From: UBA5069 sp964560495
GTDB lineage: Bacteria; Chloroflexota; Anaerolineae; Caldilineales; Caldilineaceae
Assembly (NCBI GenBank): GCA_964560495.1
Contig: CAZLMM010000001.1
Location: 124,001 to 188,000, forward strand
Length of the DNA: 64,000 nucleotides
Reading direction: 5' to 3'
The translations under genes were made by a program, and so were the position numbers. Under the pieces are notes generated by a model. That model searched no databases. It saw nothing but the letters and a program-made list of their open reading frames with translations, and was not told the DNA's origin. Shown in pieces: positions 53,354 to 62,009 of the stretch (the stretch's first letter is position 1; each line of letters starts with the position of its first letter).

Positions 53354-54348
53354 AGCAAGGAGACAGGGTGCTCATCACCGGCGCAACCGGCTTTATCGGC
53401 GGCTGGCTGGCGCAGCGCCTGGCCCAGGAGCGCGGCGTTCACGTGCGGGGGCTGGCGCGCACACCGGCCAAAGGCGACTGGCTGGCCAGTCAGGGCGTGG
53501 TGATCGTCCAGGGGGACGTCACCGATTCGGCGTCTGTAGTCGCCGCGATGGAGGGGTGCAGCGTGGTCTATCACGCCGCGGCTTGGGTGGATGAGAGCGG
53601 CTCGTCCCAGGAGGTGCAGGCCGTCAACGTGGAGGGCGCGCGCCATGTGGTGGAGGCGGCGGTTCGGGCCGGCGTGCGTCGCCTGGTGCACATCAGCTCG
53701 GTCTCGGTCTATGGCTCGCGCCAGCAGTTCAACATCGATGAGAGCACGCCCGTGCGCAAAACCGGCAACGTGTACGGCGACAGCAAGGTGGACGCAGAGG
53801 AAATCGCCTTTTCCGGCCATGGTCGCGGCGGCCTCTCGGTGGTCGCCGTGCGGCCCAGCCAGGTGGTGGGTCTCAACTCGCCCCATTTCGTCCTGCGTCC
53901 CCTGCGCTTGATCCAGCAGGGCAAGATGACGCTCATCGACGGCGGCAAGGCCCTGTGCAAGCCGGTCTACATTGACAATCTGGTGGACGCCCTGCTCTTG
54001 TGCGGCGAGGCAGAGAACATCGCCGGCGAGGCGATCAATGTGAGCGATGGCTATACCACGCCGTGGCGCGACTACTTCGGGGCGCTGGCGGAAATGGCCG
54101 GCGTGTCCCATCTGCGTTCCGTCCCCTATCCCGTCGCGCTGGGGGTGGCCTTTCTCTTCGAGCTGCAAGGCCGGCTCACCGGCAGGAAAGCGATGCTGAC
54201 CCGGCGCGCCGTTCGTTCCTTGCGCAGCTTCAACAGCTATAGCAACGCCAAAGCCCAGCGGCTTCTGGGCTGGCAACCCCGCGTCGGCTTCGACGAGGCC
54301 ATGCAACGCACCGAGGCGTGGTTGCGCGCCAATGGATTGTTGGCGTGA
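53350..54348 (+). CDS. NAD(P)-dependent epimerase/dehydratase (extended SDR)
   Basis: 332 aa from GTG 53350, overlapping the previous stop (GTGA). The Rossmann motif VLITGATGFIGG, VVYHAAAWVDESG, the SDR Ser and the Tyr/Lys pair in VYGDSKVDAEE, and AVRPSQVVG are present. It resembles 3-beta-HSD/isomerase-like or nucleoside-sugar epimerases. The substrate is unknown. Translational coupling to the A-adding enzyme is likely. Confidence 0.85.
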   Translation: MKQGDRVLITGATGFIGGWLAQRLAQERGVHVRGLARTPAKGDWLASQGVVIVQGDVTDSASVVAAMEGCSVVYHAAAWVDESGSSQEVQAVNVEGARHVVEAAVRAGVRRLVHISSVSVYGSRQQFNIDESTPVRKTGNVYGDSKVDAEEIAFSGHGRGGLSVVAVRPSQVVGLNSPHFVLRPLRLIQQGKMTLIDGGKALCKPVYIDNLVDALLLCGEAENIAGEAINVSDGYTTPWRDYFGALAEMAGVSHLRSVPYPVALGVAFLFELQGRLTGRKAMLTRRAVRSLRSFNSYSNAKAQRLLGWQPRVGFDEAMQRTEAWLRANGLLA

Positions 54349-54424
54349 AGCCAAATTGAGCGTAAGAAACATATGTCGAAATCCATAACCCATTCCCATT
54401 GCAGCTGTAAAGGAGAATTTCATC

Positions 54425-54568
54425 ATGATCGATCCCCTCAGTCTCATCGTGACCGCGGTGGCCCTGGGCGCAGCGGCCGGCCTGAAGCCCACCGTGGAGC
54501 AGGCCGTCAAGGACGCCTATACTGGCGCTGGGCGGAACGAATACGGGACAAAAGGAGGATGGACATGA
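54425..54568 (+). CDS. 47-aa protein, apparently the N-terminal module of a larger family
   Basis: A short ORF with AAAGGAG upstream. It starts MIDPLSLIVTAVALGAAAGL then KPTVEQAVKDAY. This hydrophobic Ala-rich helix with 'xxAVKDAY' is familiar to me as the first segment of larger Chloroflexota proteins, some linked to conflict-type domains. Here it stops after 47 codons and its TGA overlaps the ATG of the RHH gene (ATGA). It may be a remnant or a leader peptide that couples translation of the toxin-antitoxin pair. Confidence 0.45.
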   Translation: MIDPLSLIVTAVALGAAAGLKPTVEQAVKDAYTGAGRNEYGTKGGWT

Positions 54569-54900
54569 CAGCAACGGGGCGGAAGATGCACAGGGTGCAG
54601 GTTTCTTTGGATGAGGAGGAGCTTGCGACAATTGTCGACCTTGCGCGCGGTCAGGGCGCGGCGATCTCCGCGCTGCTACGGAGAATGATCGGAGCGCAGT
54701 TGGCAGCTATGGGGCAGCCAGCGAATAGCGACGCCCCAGGAGACCCGGTCGAGCTGGAACAAATTCTCCAACGTCGGGCGCACATCCTTTCTAAGCGGAA
54801 CGGCGCGCCCATTCTTCTTCCCACACAGATAGTCATCGACGAGGCGCGCAATGAGCGAGATCAGGAGCTCTGGCAGCCGCTTATCCATGTTGGTCATTGA
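54565..54900 (+). CDS. Putative ribbon-helix-helix antitoxin
   Basis: 111 aa from the ATG at 54565, about 7 nt after AAAGGAGG. A longer in-frame reading from 54373 lacks a ribosome site. Residues 8-40 (MHRVQVSLDEEELATIVDLA then RGQGAAISALLRRM) fit an RHH DNA-binding fold. The acidic C-terminus would wrap the toxin. It overlaps the PIN-domain gene downstream, the classic VapBC layout, and would repress its own promoter. Confidence 0.65.
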   Translation: MTATGRKMHRVQVSLDEEELATIVDLARGQGAAISALLRRMIGAQLAAMGQPANSDAPGDPVELEQILQRRAHILSKRNGAPILLPTQIVIDEARNERDQELWQPLIHVGH

Positions 54901-55327
54901 TGCGAACATCGCTGTACGAGTCATTCTGCCGATTGCGAACAGTGGCCAAATAATCCGCCAGTTCAAATCGTGGCGCGCAGAGCACTCCCGCATCGTTGCG
55001 CCTGCCCTATGGACTTCTGAATGCACCAGCGCGATTTGCAGATACGTCCATGCAAAGACGATCACACCTGAGGATGGTGAATCCGCAGTGCGTGACCTGT
55101 TCCGATTGGGTGTTCGAGTCATTCCTGATTCGCCCGCTATCAGCATAGTAGCCTTTCGTTGGGCGCAGCGCTTGCAGCAGAGTCGCGCATATGATGGCTT
55201 CTATCTGGCGTTGGCTGAAACAGTGAACGCGCCGCCTTACACTGCCGACAGCCGGCTCTTCAATGCCGCCCAGGCGCGCAACCTGGATTGGGTGCGCTGG
55301 ATTGGCGAAGAGGTTGACGCTGCTTAA
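54887..55327 (+). CDS. PIN-domain toxin (VapC-like)
   Basis: 146 aa from the ATG at 54887; an upstream ATG at 54851 would add 12 residues. PIN ribonuclease acidic residues are visible in order: MLVIDANIAVRV, LWTSECTSAI, RAYDGFYLALAE and YTADSRLFNAA. Toxins of this fold cut tRNA or rRNA. It overlaps the RHH antitoxin by 14 nt. Confidence 0.8.
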   Translation: MLVIDANIAVRVILPIANSGQIIRQFKSWRAEHSRIVAPALWTSECTSAICRYVHAKTITPEDGESAVRDLFRLGVRVIPDSPAISIVAFRWAQRLQQSRAYDGFYLALAETVNAPPYTADSRLFNAAQARNLDWVRWIGEEVDAA

Positions 55328-56765
55328 GATTCTTCACATCAACGACCTCCACGGTCATGTGGCCCACTTGACGCCCCAGGGCGAGGAGCCTGTTCTCAGC
55401 CGCATGGCCGGTCATCTGGCCGCGCTCCGCGCAACCGGGCAGCGAGAAGGCTTCGGCGTGCTCGCGCTCTCGGCCGGCGATGATTGCGTGGGCAGCCCGT
55501 TCGACCTGCTCCTGGGCCAGGATGACCCTTTTGCGTTCCATGCCCATGCAGCCTATCGTCTCTATTCCGCCGTCGGTCTGGACGCCTGCGCCATTGGCAA
55601 CCACGACCTGGACTGGGGCGAGGCGCATTTGGCCCGCGCTCTGACCGCGGACGCCCGCTTCCCCGCACTCTCGGCCAACCTGACCGGCTGTCGGGAACTG
55701 GCAGGGCGTTTCTTGCCCGCAGCTATCTTCGTCGTCCAGGGCGTGCGCGTGGCCGTCATCGGCCTGACCACGCCGGCGCAAGTCGCCAGGCTGCCCGGCT
55801 CGACGCTGACCGTGGCCGATCCCCTTGCAGCGCTGCACAATCTGTTGCCTCTCCTCACGCCCATCAGCGACGTGCGCATCGTCCTCAGCCATCTGGGCCA
55901 CAGCCTGGCGTCCCACCCGGCTGCCGTGGTTGGCGCCGGCGATGTGGAGTTGGCGCGCTCTCTGCCGCCGGGCGCAGTGCACCTCATCGTGGGGGGCCAC
56001 ACGCATCATGCCCTCAACAGACATGGCCTGGACGCCACAAACGTGGTCAACGGCGTTCCCATCGTCCAGGCCGGCTCCTTTGGCGAGTTCATGGGCGAGG
56101 TCGAGCTGACCGTGGCGTCCGGGCGCGTGGAGGCGACCCATGCACGGCTGATCCCCACCGATGACCTGCCTGTGGACGAAGAATTCGATGCGAACTGGGT
56201 GCAATCCCTGGCGCGGGAGGCGCGGCGGCGCATGGAGACAACCCTGGGTCATGTGGCAGACAGCCTGGATCAACCCGCTTTGGCCCGCTTTGCGGCCGAT
56301 GGGCTGGCCGAACGCTGCCGGCTGGCCGGCTTTGCAGTCGACTGCGCGGCGGTGGACGGCTCGTGTGCGGGCATAGGGCTAGCGCCCGGCCCCCTGACCC
56401 TGGGCGACTGGCGCAGCGTGATGCCCTATGCCGACACAATCCAGCTTTTGCGGCTGAGCGGGCGCGCGTTGCTTGAGTTGTTACGCGCAAGCAGCGACGC
56501 CCCTCTTCACTTCAGCCGTGAGGTCGTGCGCAGGGCCGCCCCTACGGGCCGCAGCCAGCCCGCGCCCTTGGATGCCAGAGTGCATGGCCTGCCCCTGGCC
56601 CAGCAGATGGAGCGCGTCTTCACCCTCGCCTGCACCAGCTTCATGGCGCGGGTGACGCAACCGGCGCTGGCGGCGGCTGGCGTCCAGGAGACCGGCCTGT
56701 TCGTGCGGCGCGAGCTGGCGGCCTATGTACGCACGAAGGGCGGCGTTGCTGCCGGCGAGCCATAG
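55314..56765 (+). CDS. UshA-type metallophosphatase / 5'-nucleotidase, cytoplasmic form
   Basis: About 483 aa. The metallophosphatase domain starts at once: LLKILHINDLHGHVAHL (metal ligands), LSAGDDCVGSPFDLL, CAIGNHDLDWGE, IVLSHLGHSL and VGGHTHHALN. The C-terminal 5'-nucleotidase domain (about 300-480) includes LTLGDWRSVMPYADTIQLLR. No signal peptide is visible, unlike periplasmic UshA. There is no ATG near the domain start: TTG 55314 or CTG 55320 after GAAGAGG is likely, although an ATG at 55263 would overlap the PIN gene by 65 nt. The substrate (nucleotides or other phosphates) is unknown. Confidence 0.75.
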   Translation: MTLLKILHINDLHGHVAHLTPQGEEPVLSRMAGHLAALRATGQREGFGVLALSAGDDCVGSPFDLLLGQDDPFAFHAHAAYRLYSAVGLDACAIGNHDLDWGEAHLARALTADARFPALSANLTGCRELAGRFLPAAIFVVQGVRVAVIGLTTPAQVARLPGSTLTVADPLAALHNLLPLLTPISDVRIVLSHLGHSLASHPAAVVGAGDVELARSLPPGAVHLIVGGHTHHALNRHGLDATNVVNGVPIVQAGSFGEFMGEVELTVASGRVEATHARLIPTDDLPVDEEFDANWVQSLAREARRRMETTLGHVADSLDQPALARFAADGLAERCRLAGFAVDCAAVDGSCAGIGLAPGPLTLGDWRSVMPYADTIQLLRLSGRALLELLRASSDAPLHFSREVVRRAAPTGRSQPAPLDARVHGLPLAQQMERVFTLACTSFMARVTQPALAAAGVQETGLFVRRELAAYVRTKGGVAAGEP

Positions 56766-56836
56766 CGCAACAACCTTGCGGAGACGTCAGCCTGCGCCGG
56801 AAATCACCCCCTCTGGTTCAGAATGGGTTGTTGCGC

Positions 56837-56842
56837 TATAAT
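56837..56842 (+). promoter_or_regulatory. -10 box upstream of hicBA
   Basis: TATAAT, about 57 nt before the hicB ATG. The -35 is weak, as is common for autoregulated toxin-antitoxin promoters. Confidence 0.35.
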
Positions 56843-56898
56843 TTGCGATAGAATAATAGGGCGGCGCTGTTGACTCCGCTGGGAGATCAGGAGGACAT

Positions 56899-57141
56899 AT
56901 GTTGACAGAGTATATCAATGCGGCGTTGAAGTTGGCTCAGTACGAGGTCCTTGAGGATCACACCATCTACGCAGAAATTCCAGGATTGGACGGCGTCTAT
57001 GCAAACGCCAATACCGTAGACGAATGTCGTAATGAATTGGGCTTGGTCCTGGAGGACTGGATTGTTCTGGGACTGCGCATGGGGCATCGACTTCCCGCGA
57101 TCGGTGGAGTGACTCTCGACTTTCATCGGGAACCTGTGTGA
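56899..57141 (+). CDS. hicB: HicB-family antitoxin
   Basis: 80 aa with a strong AGGAGG. The small RNase H-like HicB fold is indicated by YINAALKLAQYEVLEDHTIY, AEIPGLDGVYANANTVDECR and the DWIVLGLRMG helix. It lacks a long DNA-binding tail. Its stop overlaps the start of hicA by one base. Confidence 0.85.
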   Translation: MLTEYINAALKLAQYEVLEDHTIYAEIPGLDGVYANANTVDECRNELGLVLEDWIVLGLRMGHRLPAIGGVTLDFHREPV

Positions 57142-57365
57142 TGCCCCCATTGACTCCCGTCTCACGCCGCAAACTCATTCAGAATTTACATCATCTTGGC
57201 TTCGAAGGTCCTTACTCAGGCGGAAGCCATCAGTTTTTGATCAAGGGCGAGTTGCGCCTCATGATTCCGAATCCACATACAGGCAACATCACCGCCGCGC
57301 TTCTGGCAAGGATCTTGCGTCAGGCCAAGATCAGCCGCCAGGAGTGGGATGAACTCATGTCTTGA
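57141..57365 (+). CDS. hicA: HicA-family mRNA interferase toxin
   Basis: 74 aa. The dsRBD-like HicA fold with the catalytic His is in YSGGSHQFLIKGELRLMIPN, and the C-terminal helix ends ISRQEWDELMS. ATG 57141 overlaps the hicB stop (TGATG); a GTG one codon earlier is possible. It pairs with hicB. Order here is antitoxin first, the reverse of E. coli hicAB. Confidence 0.85.
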   Translation: MPPLTPVSRRKLIQNLHHLGFEGPYSGGSHQFLIKGELRLMIPNPHTGNITAALLARILRQAKISRQEWDELMS

Positions 57366-57378
57366 GGGCGATTCTGAC

Positions 57379-57930
57379 ATGGCAAAATTCTACGACTCTA
57401 TCACACCCGAACTACGCACTTTCATCGCAGCGCAGCACATCTTTTTCACCGCGTCGGCCGCGGCAAGTGGGCGCGTCAACCTTTCGCCCAAGGGCATGGA
57501 CACGCTGCGCGTGCTGGACGAGCGCACGGTAGCCTATCTGGATGCCACGGGCAGCGGCAACGAGACCGCGGCTCATCTCAAGGCCGACGGTCGGCTGACC
57601 ATCATGTTGTGCAGCTTCGATGCAGCGCCGGCCATCCTGCGCCTCTATGGTCGGGGGAGGCTGGTCTTCCCGCGCGATCCGGCGTGGGTGGAGCTGCGCC
57701 CGCTGTGGGGCGATCTGCCCGGCGAGCGCCAGATCGTCGTGCTGGACGTGGAATCGCTGCAAACTTCGTGCGGCTTTGGCGTGGCGCGCTATGAATTCAA
57801 AGGCGAGCGCCTGGCCCTGCGCGACTGGGCCGAGGCAAAGGGCGAAGAAGCATTGACCGCATATCGGCGCAAACACAACCGGCTGAGCATCGACGGCTTT
57901 GCCAGCGAGACAACGGACACAGAATCGTAG
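57379..57930 (+). CDS. Pyridoxamine 5'-phosphate oxidase-like flavoprotein
   Basis: 183 aa from ATG 57379. The split-barrel FMN fold is seen in MAKFYDSITPELRTFIAAQH, FFTASAAASGRVNLSPKGMD, VAYLDATGSGNETAAHLK and ILRLYGRGRLVF. This group (PNPOx-like, YwdI/Rv-type) binds FMN or F420 and reduces unknown substrates. It lies 13 nt after hicA but is probably functionally unrelated. Confidence 0.8.
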   Translation: MAKFYDSITPELRTFIAAQHIFFTASAAASGRVNLSPKGMDTLRVLDERTVAYLDATGSGNETAAHLKADGRLTIMLCSFDAAPAILRLYGRGRLVFPRDPAWVELRPLWGDLPGERQIVVLDVESLQTSCGFGVARYEFKGERLALRDWAEAKGEEALTAYRRKHNRLSIDGFASETTDTES

Positions 57931-57988
57931 GTGCGGCTTGCAGCCGCACGAGAAAAGTGGGGGATATGCGATTGAGAATCGCACCTAC
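57927..57988. repeat. Nested palindromic repeat (GTAGGTGCG ... CGCACCTAC)
   Basis: Outer 9-bp arms enclose two small hairpins, TGCGGCTTGCAGCCGCA and TGCGATTGAGAATCGCA. The left arm includes the stop codon of the PNPOx-like gene. Likely a dispersed intergenic repeat. Confidence 0.6.
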
Positions 57989-58009
57989 AGAGATGGAGGA
58001 TAGACGCTG

Positions 58010-58576
58010 ATGACATCGACGCCGTTGATTGTGGGGTTGGGCGGCAGCCTGCGCGCCCGCAGCTATTCGCGGCTGGCGCTGCAAACCGCGCTGGCAATGA
58101 CAGCCGAACAGGGTGCAGAGGTTGAACTGCTCGACGTGAAGGAGCTCGACCTGCCCATGTTCTATCCCGACATGCCGGTGGGCGCCTATTCTGTCTTCCA
58201 GCAGCCGGCCATTGTCCGCCTGGTGGAGACCTGCCGCCGCGCCGACGCCATGATCTGGGCGTCGCCCACCTATCACGGCACTGTGAGCGGCGTCGTCAAG
58301 AACGCGCTGGATTTCTTGGAGCTGCTGTCCGATGACGACCCGCCTTATCTCACAGGCCGGGCCGTCGGCCTGATCGCTGTTTCCGACCAGAGCACCTTTC
58401 CCGCGATGATCGAAGCTGTCTACGAGTTGCGCGCCTGGCTGACGCCGACGCGCGTCACGGTGAATCGACGCGACTTCGACGCGGAGCACACCCTGGTCAA
58501 CGAGCGTGTGGAACATCGCCTGCGGCGCATGGTGGGTGAGCTGCTTGCGTTCGCCCACCGCCATGATAAATCGTGA
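58010..58576 (+). CDS. NADPH-dependent FMN reductase family protein
   Basis: 188 aa flavodoxin-like fold. FMN phosphate loop GLGGSLRARSYSRLALQTAL, ELDLPMFYPDMP, and WASPTYHGTVSGVVKNALDF then LELL, which is typical of SsuE/chromate-reductase-like enzymes. It reduces FMN or quinones with NAD(P)H. Its neighbour upstream is another flavin-fold protein, but the repeat between them makes an operon doubtful. Confidence 0.88.
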   Translation: MTSTPLIVGLGGSLRARSYSRLALQTALAMTAEQGAEVELLDVKELDLPMFYPDMPVGAYSVFQQPAIVRLVETCRRADAMIWASPTYHGTVSGVVKNALDFLELLSDDDPPYLTGRAVGLIAVSDQSTFPAMIEAVYELRAWLTPTRVTVNRRDFDAEHTLVNERVEHRLRRMVGELLAFAHRHDKS

Positions 58577-58867
58577 CATTGGCAAGAGCTCTGCGTCATG
58601 ATCACCATCACGGTCGGGCAGGGTTGGCGTCGCTCACTGCGCACTGGCTCGGTTGCGATATACGAAGTCGCTCAATCTGACGCGCTGGGCATCAAGCCCA
58701 CCCAGGTAAAATGTGAATGTTGCGCCAAGATGAGAAATGGAATATGATTGCACCAGCATATGCTGATCAGGCGGCAAAACAGGCGCATGTGATCTGTGAC
58801 CGAGCAGTTGTCATGTGCAGCAACAATCACAACAGCACGCGTTCGATCCGATAGAGGCTCATTCAGG

Positions 58868-59692
58868 ATGTATGTGCAGTGGGGCGCATCACGCGCCAGC
58901 GTCCTCTCCACCATCAGCCACGCGCTGATTCTTATGGGCGTCGTCTTGGCGGCGGTGGTTGGTCTGCGCATGGCGCGTGAGGCGTTGGAGATGCAGGCCG
59001 TCTCGCACACGCCATTGCGCATAATGCAGGCCACGCCAGCGATTGCCCTCGCGCCGCTGGCAACGCCCCAGTCCACCGTGATGGTGCAAACCGCAGCGAC
59101 CAGCAGCTTGGCGCTTTCTGCTGCGCCGACGATAGTCAGCTCCGTCGAATTGCCTGTAGAGATAGCCCCAGGAGTTGCACCCGCCTCCGCGTTGGCGGCG
59201 AAGCGCGACCTTCTGCCGCCTGTGCGTATAGCAATTCCAGCGATTGACATCAATGCCCGCATCAACGAATCGCCTCTGGAGACATGGACGGACGACGTCG
59301 GTCGCGCGCGTGCACGGTGGCAGGACCCGGGTCGGGCAGTCGGCCATCTGGCAGGAACAGCGTTGCCGGGCGGCGACGGCAACATCGTGCTGACCGGACA
59401 CAACAATTGGATGGGCGAAGTCTTTCGTCGTCTGCCAGAATTACACCGGGGAGATGAGATCACTTTATACACAGAGACGGGCGAGTATCTCTATCGGGTG
59501 ACTGAACGCTGGATTGTCCCCTATCGCCGCGACCCAGCCCGGGGCAAAGCGCGACTCCGTAGCTATACGAAAAACACATCCCACGAGCAGCTCACCTTGA
59601 TTTCGTGTTATCCTTACTTGACAAATGCTGACCGCATCGTCATCATCGCCGAGCCAATGGATGCGCCTGAGTCGGGAGTGGAGATGCCATGA
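58868..59692 (+). CDS. Sortase, class D/E-like
   Basis: 274 aa from the ATG at 58868; an in-frame start at 58796 would add 24 hydrophilic residues. An N-terminal transmembrane anchor (ISHALILMGVVLAAVVGL) is followed by a linker and the sortase beta-barrel: His178 in VLTGHNNWMGEVF, Cys247 in LTLISCYPYLTNADR, with the Arg after it. Sortases join sorting-signal proteins to the cell surface. The gene overlaps the TPR gene by 4 nt, and a protein with a VPDTG sorting signal is encoded next, so the three probably work together. The 58577-58867 gap holds a CAGCATATGCTG palindrome and no convincing gene. Confidence 0.88.
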   Translation: MYVQWGASRASVLSTISHALILMGVVLAAVVGLRMAREALEMQAVSHTPLRIMQATPAIALAPLATPQSTVMVQTAATSSLALSAAPTIVSSVELPVEIAPGVAPASALAAKRDLLPPVRIAIPAIDINARINESPLETWTDDVGRARARWQDPGRAVGHLAGTALPGGDGNIVLTGHNNWMGEVFRRLPELHRGDEITLYTETGEYLYRVTERWIVPYRRDPARGKARLRSYTKNTSHEQLTLISCYPYLTNADRIVIIAEPMDAPESGVEMP

Positions 59693-60501
59693 TCGATCGC
59701 GGTCTGCGTCGTCTTTCCTGGGCCCTTGCCCTGGCAGCTATCGTGTTTCTCGGCTGGCGCGACCTGACCGGCATTGGCGCCGCGCTCACCGGGCTGAATG
59801 CAGAGCAATTGGCAGGAAACGATCCGTCCTCCTATGCGAAATTCTTGCAGATAGGGGTGGATTTGGCGTCAACCCGCCATCGAGATTTTGCCCTGGCGAT
59901 TGCACCAGAGACCCAGCCATTAGCATCGACGGCGCTCGGCGCAACCCTTTTGCACAATCTGGCCCACTCCACCTGGCAGCAAGGAGACAAACAAGCGGCG
60001 CTTGATCTGCAACGCCAGGCACTGCAGAATGACCCTGATCGCGCTGAATTTCACTTCAACCTGGGGTTGATGCTGGCCGCAACGGGTGATCTGGCAGGCG
60101 CACAAAGTGCACTGCGCGAGGCGACCCTGCTTGCGCCCGATTGGGCGGAGGCGCAAGTACATCTGAGTGCAGCTGCCCTGGCGCGGGGGGACCTTGCCAT
60201 AGCAGAAAAGGCTGCCCGTCGCGGCCTGGCTCTGGGGCCGGACAGCCTCGCCGCCGCCCATGTTCTGGCGACCGCGCTCATTGAGGCGAAAGGCGACGGG
60301 CAGATGTCTGCGGCGGAGATCGCTGAACTGGCGATGCGTTTTCCCCATGACCAGACATTGCGTCTCTATCAGGCCATTCAGTTGCGCAAGGTGGGCCAAC
60401 GACAGGCGTCAACCGATTTGTTGCTCAACCTGCTGCGGGTACACCCTGATGAGGCTCTCACGGAACGCCTGAAGGCAGAACTGGCGCTGAACGCCAGATA
60501 A
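59689..60501 (+). CDS. TPR-repeat membrane protein of the sortase operon
   Basis: 270 aa. An N-terminal hydrophobic segment (LSWALALAAIVFLGW) is followed by tetratricopeptide-like repeats from about 95 (HNLAHSTWQQGDKQAALDLQ; AEFHFNLGLMLAATGDLAGA; EAQVHLSAAALARGDLAIA). It is probably a periplasm/exterior-facing scaffold. Its ATG overlaps the sortase stop (ATGA), which implies coupled translation. The binding partner is unknown. Confidence 0.75.
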   Translation: MIDRGLRRLSWALALAAIVFLGWRDLTGIGAALTGLNAEQLAGNDPSSYAKFLQIGVDLASTRHRDFALAIAPETQPLASTALGATLLHNLAHSTWQQGDKQAALDLQRQALQNDPDRAEFHFNLGLMLAATGDLAGAQSALREATLLAPDWAEAQVHLSAAALARGDLAIAEKAARRGLALGPDSLAAAHVLATALIEAKGDGQMSAAEIAELAMRFPHDQTLRLYQAIQLRKVGQRQASTDLLLNLLRVHPDEALTERLKAELALNAR

Positions 60502-60559
60502 TCACTTGGTTCCACCATCCATTTCTTCGATGTAGCTCATAAAACACAAGGAGTTGACT

Positions 60560-61066
60560 ATGTCTCGCACGTTGGTTCGTTTGTTGATTGTGGTTGGCCT
60601 TCTGGTGACATTCGTCACGCCGGCGTTTGCCCAAGATGAATGCCCCGCCGGTTATGTCACGCTCTATGTTAATCCAGACGCAGGCGTCGATGATCCGGCC
60701 ATTGGCACGATGGAACAGCCGCTCAAAACGCCGGAAAAGGCCATTGAGTTGCTAGGGACAGGAAACGGGTGTGTGGTCGTCATCGACGCAGCCGGGCAGC
60801 AGGTGAGCCTCCTGGTGGTTGAGCCGGCCGCCGAGGTGGAAGCGGCCGCCGAAGCGCCAGCGGAAGCGGCCGCCGAAGCGCCAGCGGAGGCAGCCGCCGA
60901 AGCTGCGGCCGTTGAGGATGCAACGGAAGATACAGAGGAACCTGAGGTGCCGGACACCGGCGTAGCGTTGCCTTCGTTTGCCCTCAACCTGCTTTTGGTG
61001 GGTTTTGCGGCTGGCCTGGTGCTGGCCGGTGTGTTCGTGCGGCGCCGCGCTGGCGACCGTTGGTAG
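60560..61066 (+). CDS. Secreted protein with VPDTG sorting signal, probable sortase substrate
   Basis: 168 aa from ATG 60560 (AAGGAG 7 nt upstream). Signal peptide MSRTLVRLLIVVGLLVTFVT ending before AFAQDE. A small domain (CPAGYVTLYVNPDAGVDDPA ... GNGCVVVIDAAGQ) with two cysteines follows, then an Ala/Glu/Pro repeat (AEAPAEAA units). The C-terminus has the three-part sorting signal: VPDTG, a hydrophobic stretch (FALNLLLVGFAAGLVLAGVF) and a basic tail (VRRRAGDRW). It lies 58 bp after the TPR gene in the sortase operon. Confidence 0.8.
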   Translation: MSRTLVRLLIVVGLLVTFVTPAFAQDECPAGYVTLYVNPDAGVDDPAIGTMEQPLKTPEKAIELLGTGNGCVVVIDAAGQQVSLLVVEPAAEVEAAAEAPAEAAAEAPAEAAAEAAAVEDATEDTEEPEVPDTGVALPSFALNLLLVGFAAGLVLAGVFVRRRAGDRW

Positions 61067-61134
61067 GCGAGAGGCTTGGGCGGCGGTGGAGAAGCGCAGC
61101 AAGCCACAGCAACGACTCATCGTCGCCCAAGCCG

Positions 61135-61869
61135 TCATGACAGGGTTTTCTGGGTCAAACTCCACCGTGTCTGGCGAAGGATCGCCATCAGCAACGCGAC
61201 CTCTTCGCCAGACAATTCAGCCCGATAGGCCATACGCCGCAGCGAGTGCATAGCCGCAGCGGGGTTGTATTTGAAGAATCCCGTCTCCCTAAGAACTTCC
61301 TCAGCAAGAGAAAAGAGTCGCTCCAACGCAGCGTGCGGCGCAGGCGGAGCGCCTGTCGTCTGCGGCATCGCCGCGCCCAGGGCAGCCATACGCACTTCGT
61401 AGAGCAGAAGCAGCGCCGCCTGCGCCAGGTTGAGCGCCGGATAGCTGGGGTTCATGGGCAGGCTGGCGATCAGGTGACAGCGATCCAGGCCAGTGCGACT
61501 CAGCCCATCTGCCTCGGAGCCAAAGAGCAGAACCACCGTTCCCGCCGCCGCCCGTTGGACGAGAGCGGCTGATAGATTGCGCATGTCGCTGGTTGTGGGA
61601 TCATCGCCGTGAGGCCTGGCATCCGTGCCCACCACATAGACCGCATCCGCCAGGGCTGCGTCTAGTTCGTCAAAAATCTCCATCGCAGCCAACAGATCTT
61701 CGCAGCGATGCGCCAGACGCAGGATGTCCGCCTGCTCGAAAGGGGTCGGATTCACCAATCGCAACCGGCGCACGCCCATGTTCTTCATGGCGCGCATCAC
61801 CGCGCCGATGTTGATGGGGTCCTGCGGGCGGTCGAGGACGATGACAATGTTGTCGAGCAGGTTAGTCAT
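61135..61869 (-). CDS. TrmH/SpoU-family RNA 2'-O-methyltransferase (TrmJ-like)
   Basis: 244 aa from the ATG at 61869 (AGGAG upstream). SPOUT knot motifs: NIVIVLDRPQDPINIGAVMR then AMKNMG, VVLLFGSEADGLSRTGLDRC and LPMNPSYPALNLAQAALLLL. The C-terminal tail with LRRMAYRAELSGEEVALLM is found in TrmJ, which methylates position 32 of tRNAs. The exact target is inferred. It is convergent with the sortase-substrate gene. Confidence 0.82.
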   Translation of the reverse strand: MTNLLDNIVIVLDRPQDPINIGAVMRAMKNMGVRRLRLVNPTPFEQADILRLAHRCEDLLAAMEIFDELDAALADAVYVVGTDARPHGDDPTTSDMRNLSAALVQRAAAGTVVLLFGSEADGLSRTGLDRCHLIASLPMNPSYPALNLAQAALLLLYEVRMAALGAAMPQTTGAPPAPHAALERLFSLAEEVLRETGFFKYNPAAAMHSLRRMAYRAELSGEEVALLMAILRQTRWSLTQKTLS

Positions 61870-62009
61870 AGGCGCGCTCCTGGCGTGGGTTGAAACAGGC
61901 GATGGGCAGGCGCCGCCCATCGCCCCCAGCCTAATACACTCACCCTTCCTGCGTCAAAAGATGGATGACAATATCCCCTCATATAAAGAAACACATTTTC
62001 GTTGGTTGG

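Noticed and set aside
53230..54510. 426-codon minus-strand frame
   Set aside because: Antisense to a clear SDR epimerase with GATGFIGG and YxxxK motifs.
58598..58747. Roughly 49-codon plus-strand ORF between the FMN reductase and the sortase
   Set aside because: No ribosome site, no similarity recognised, composition like non-coding DNA.
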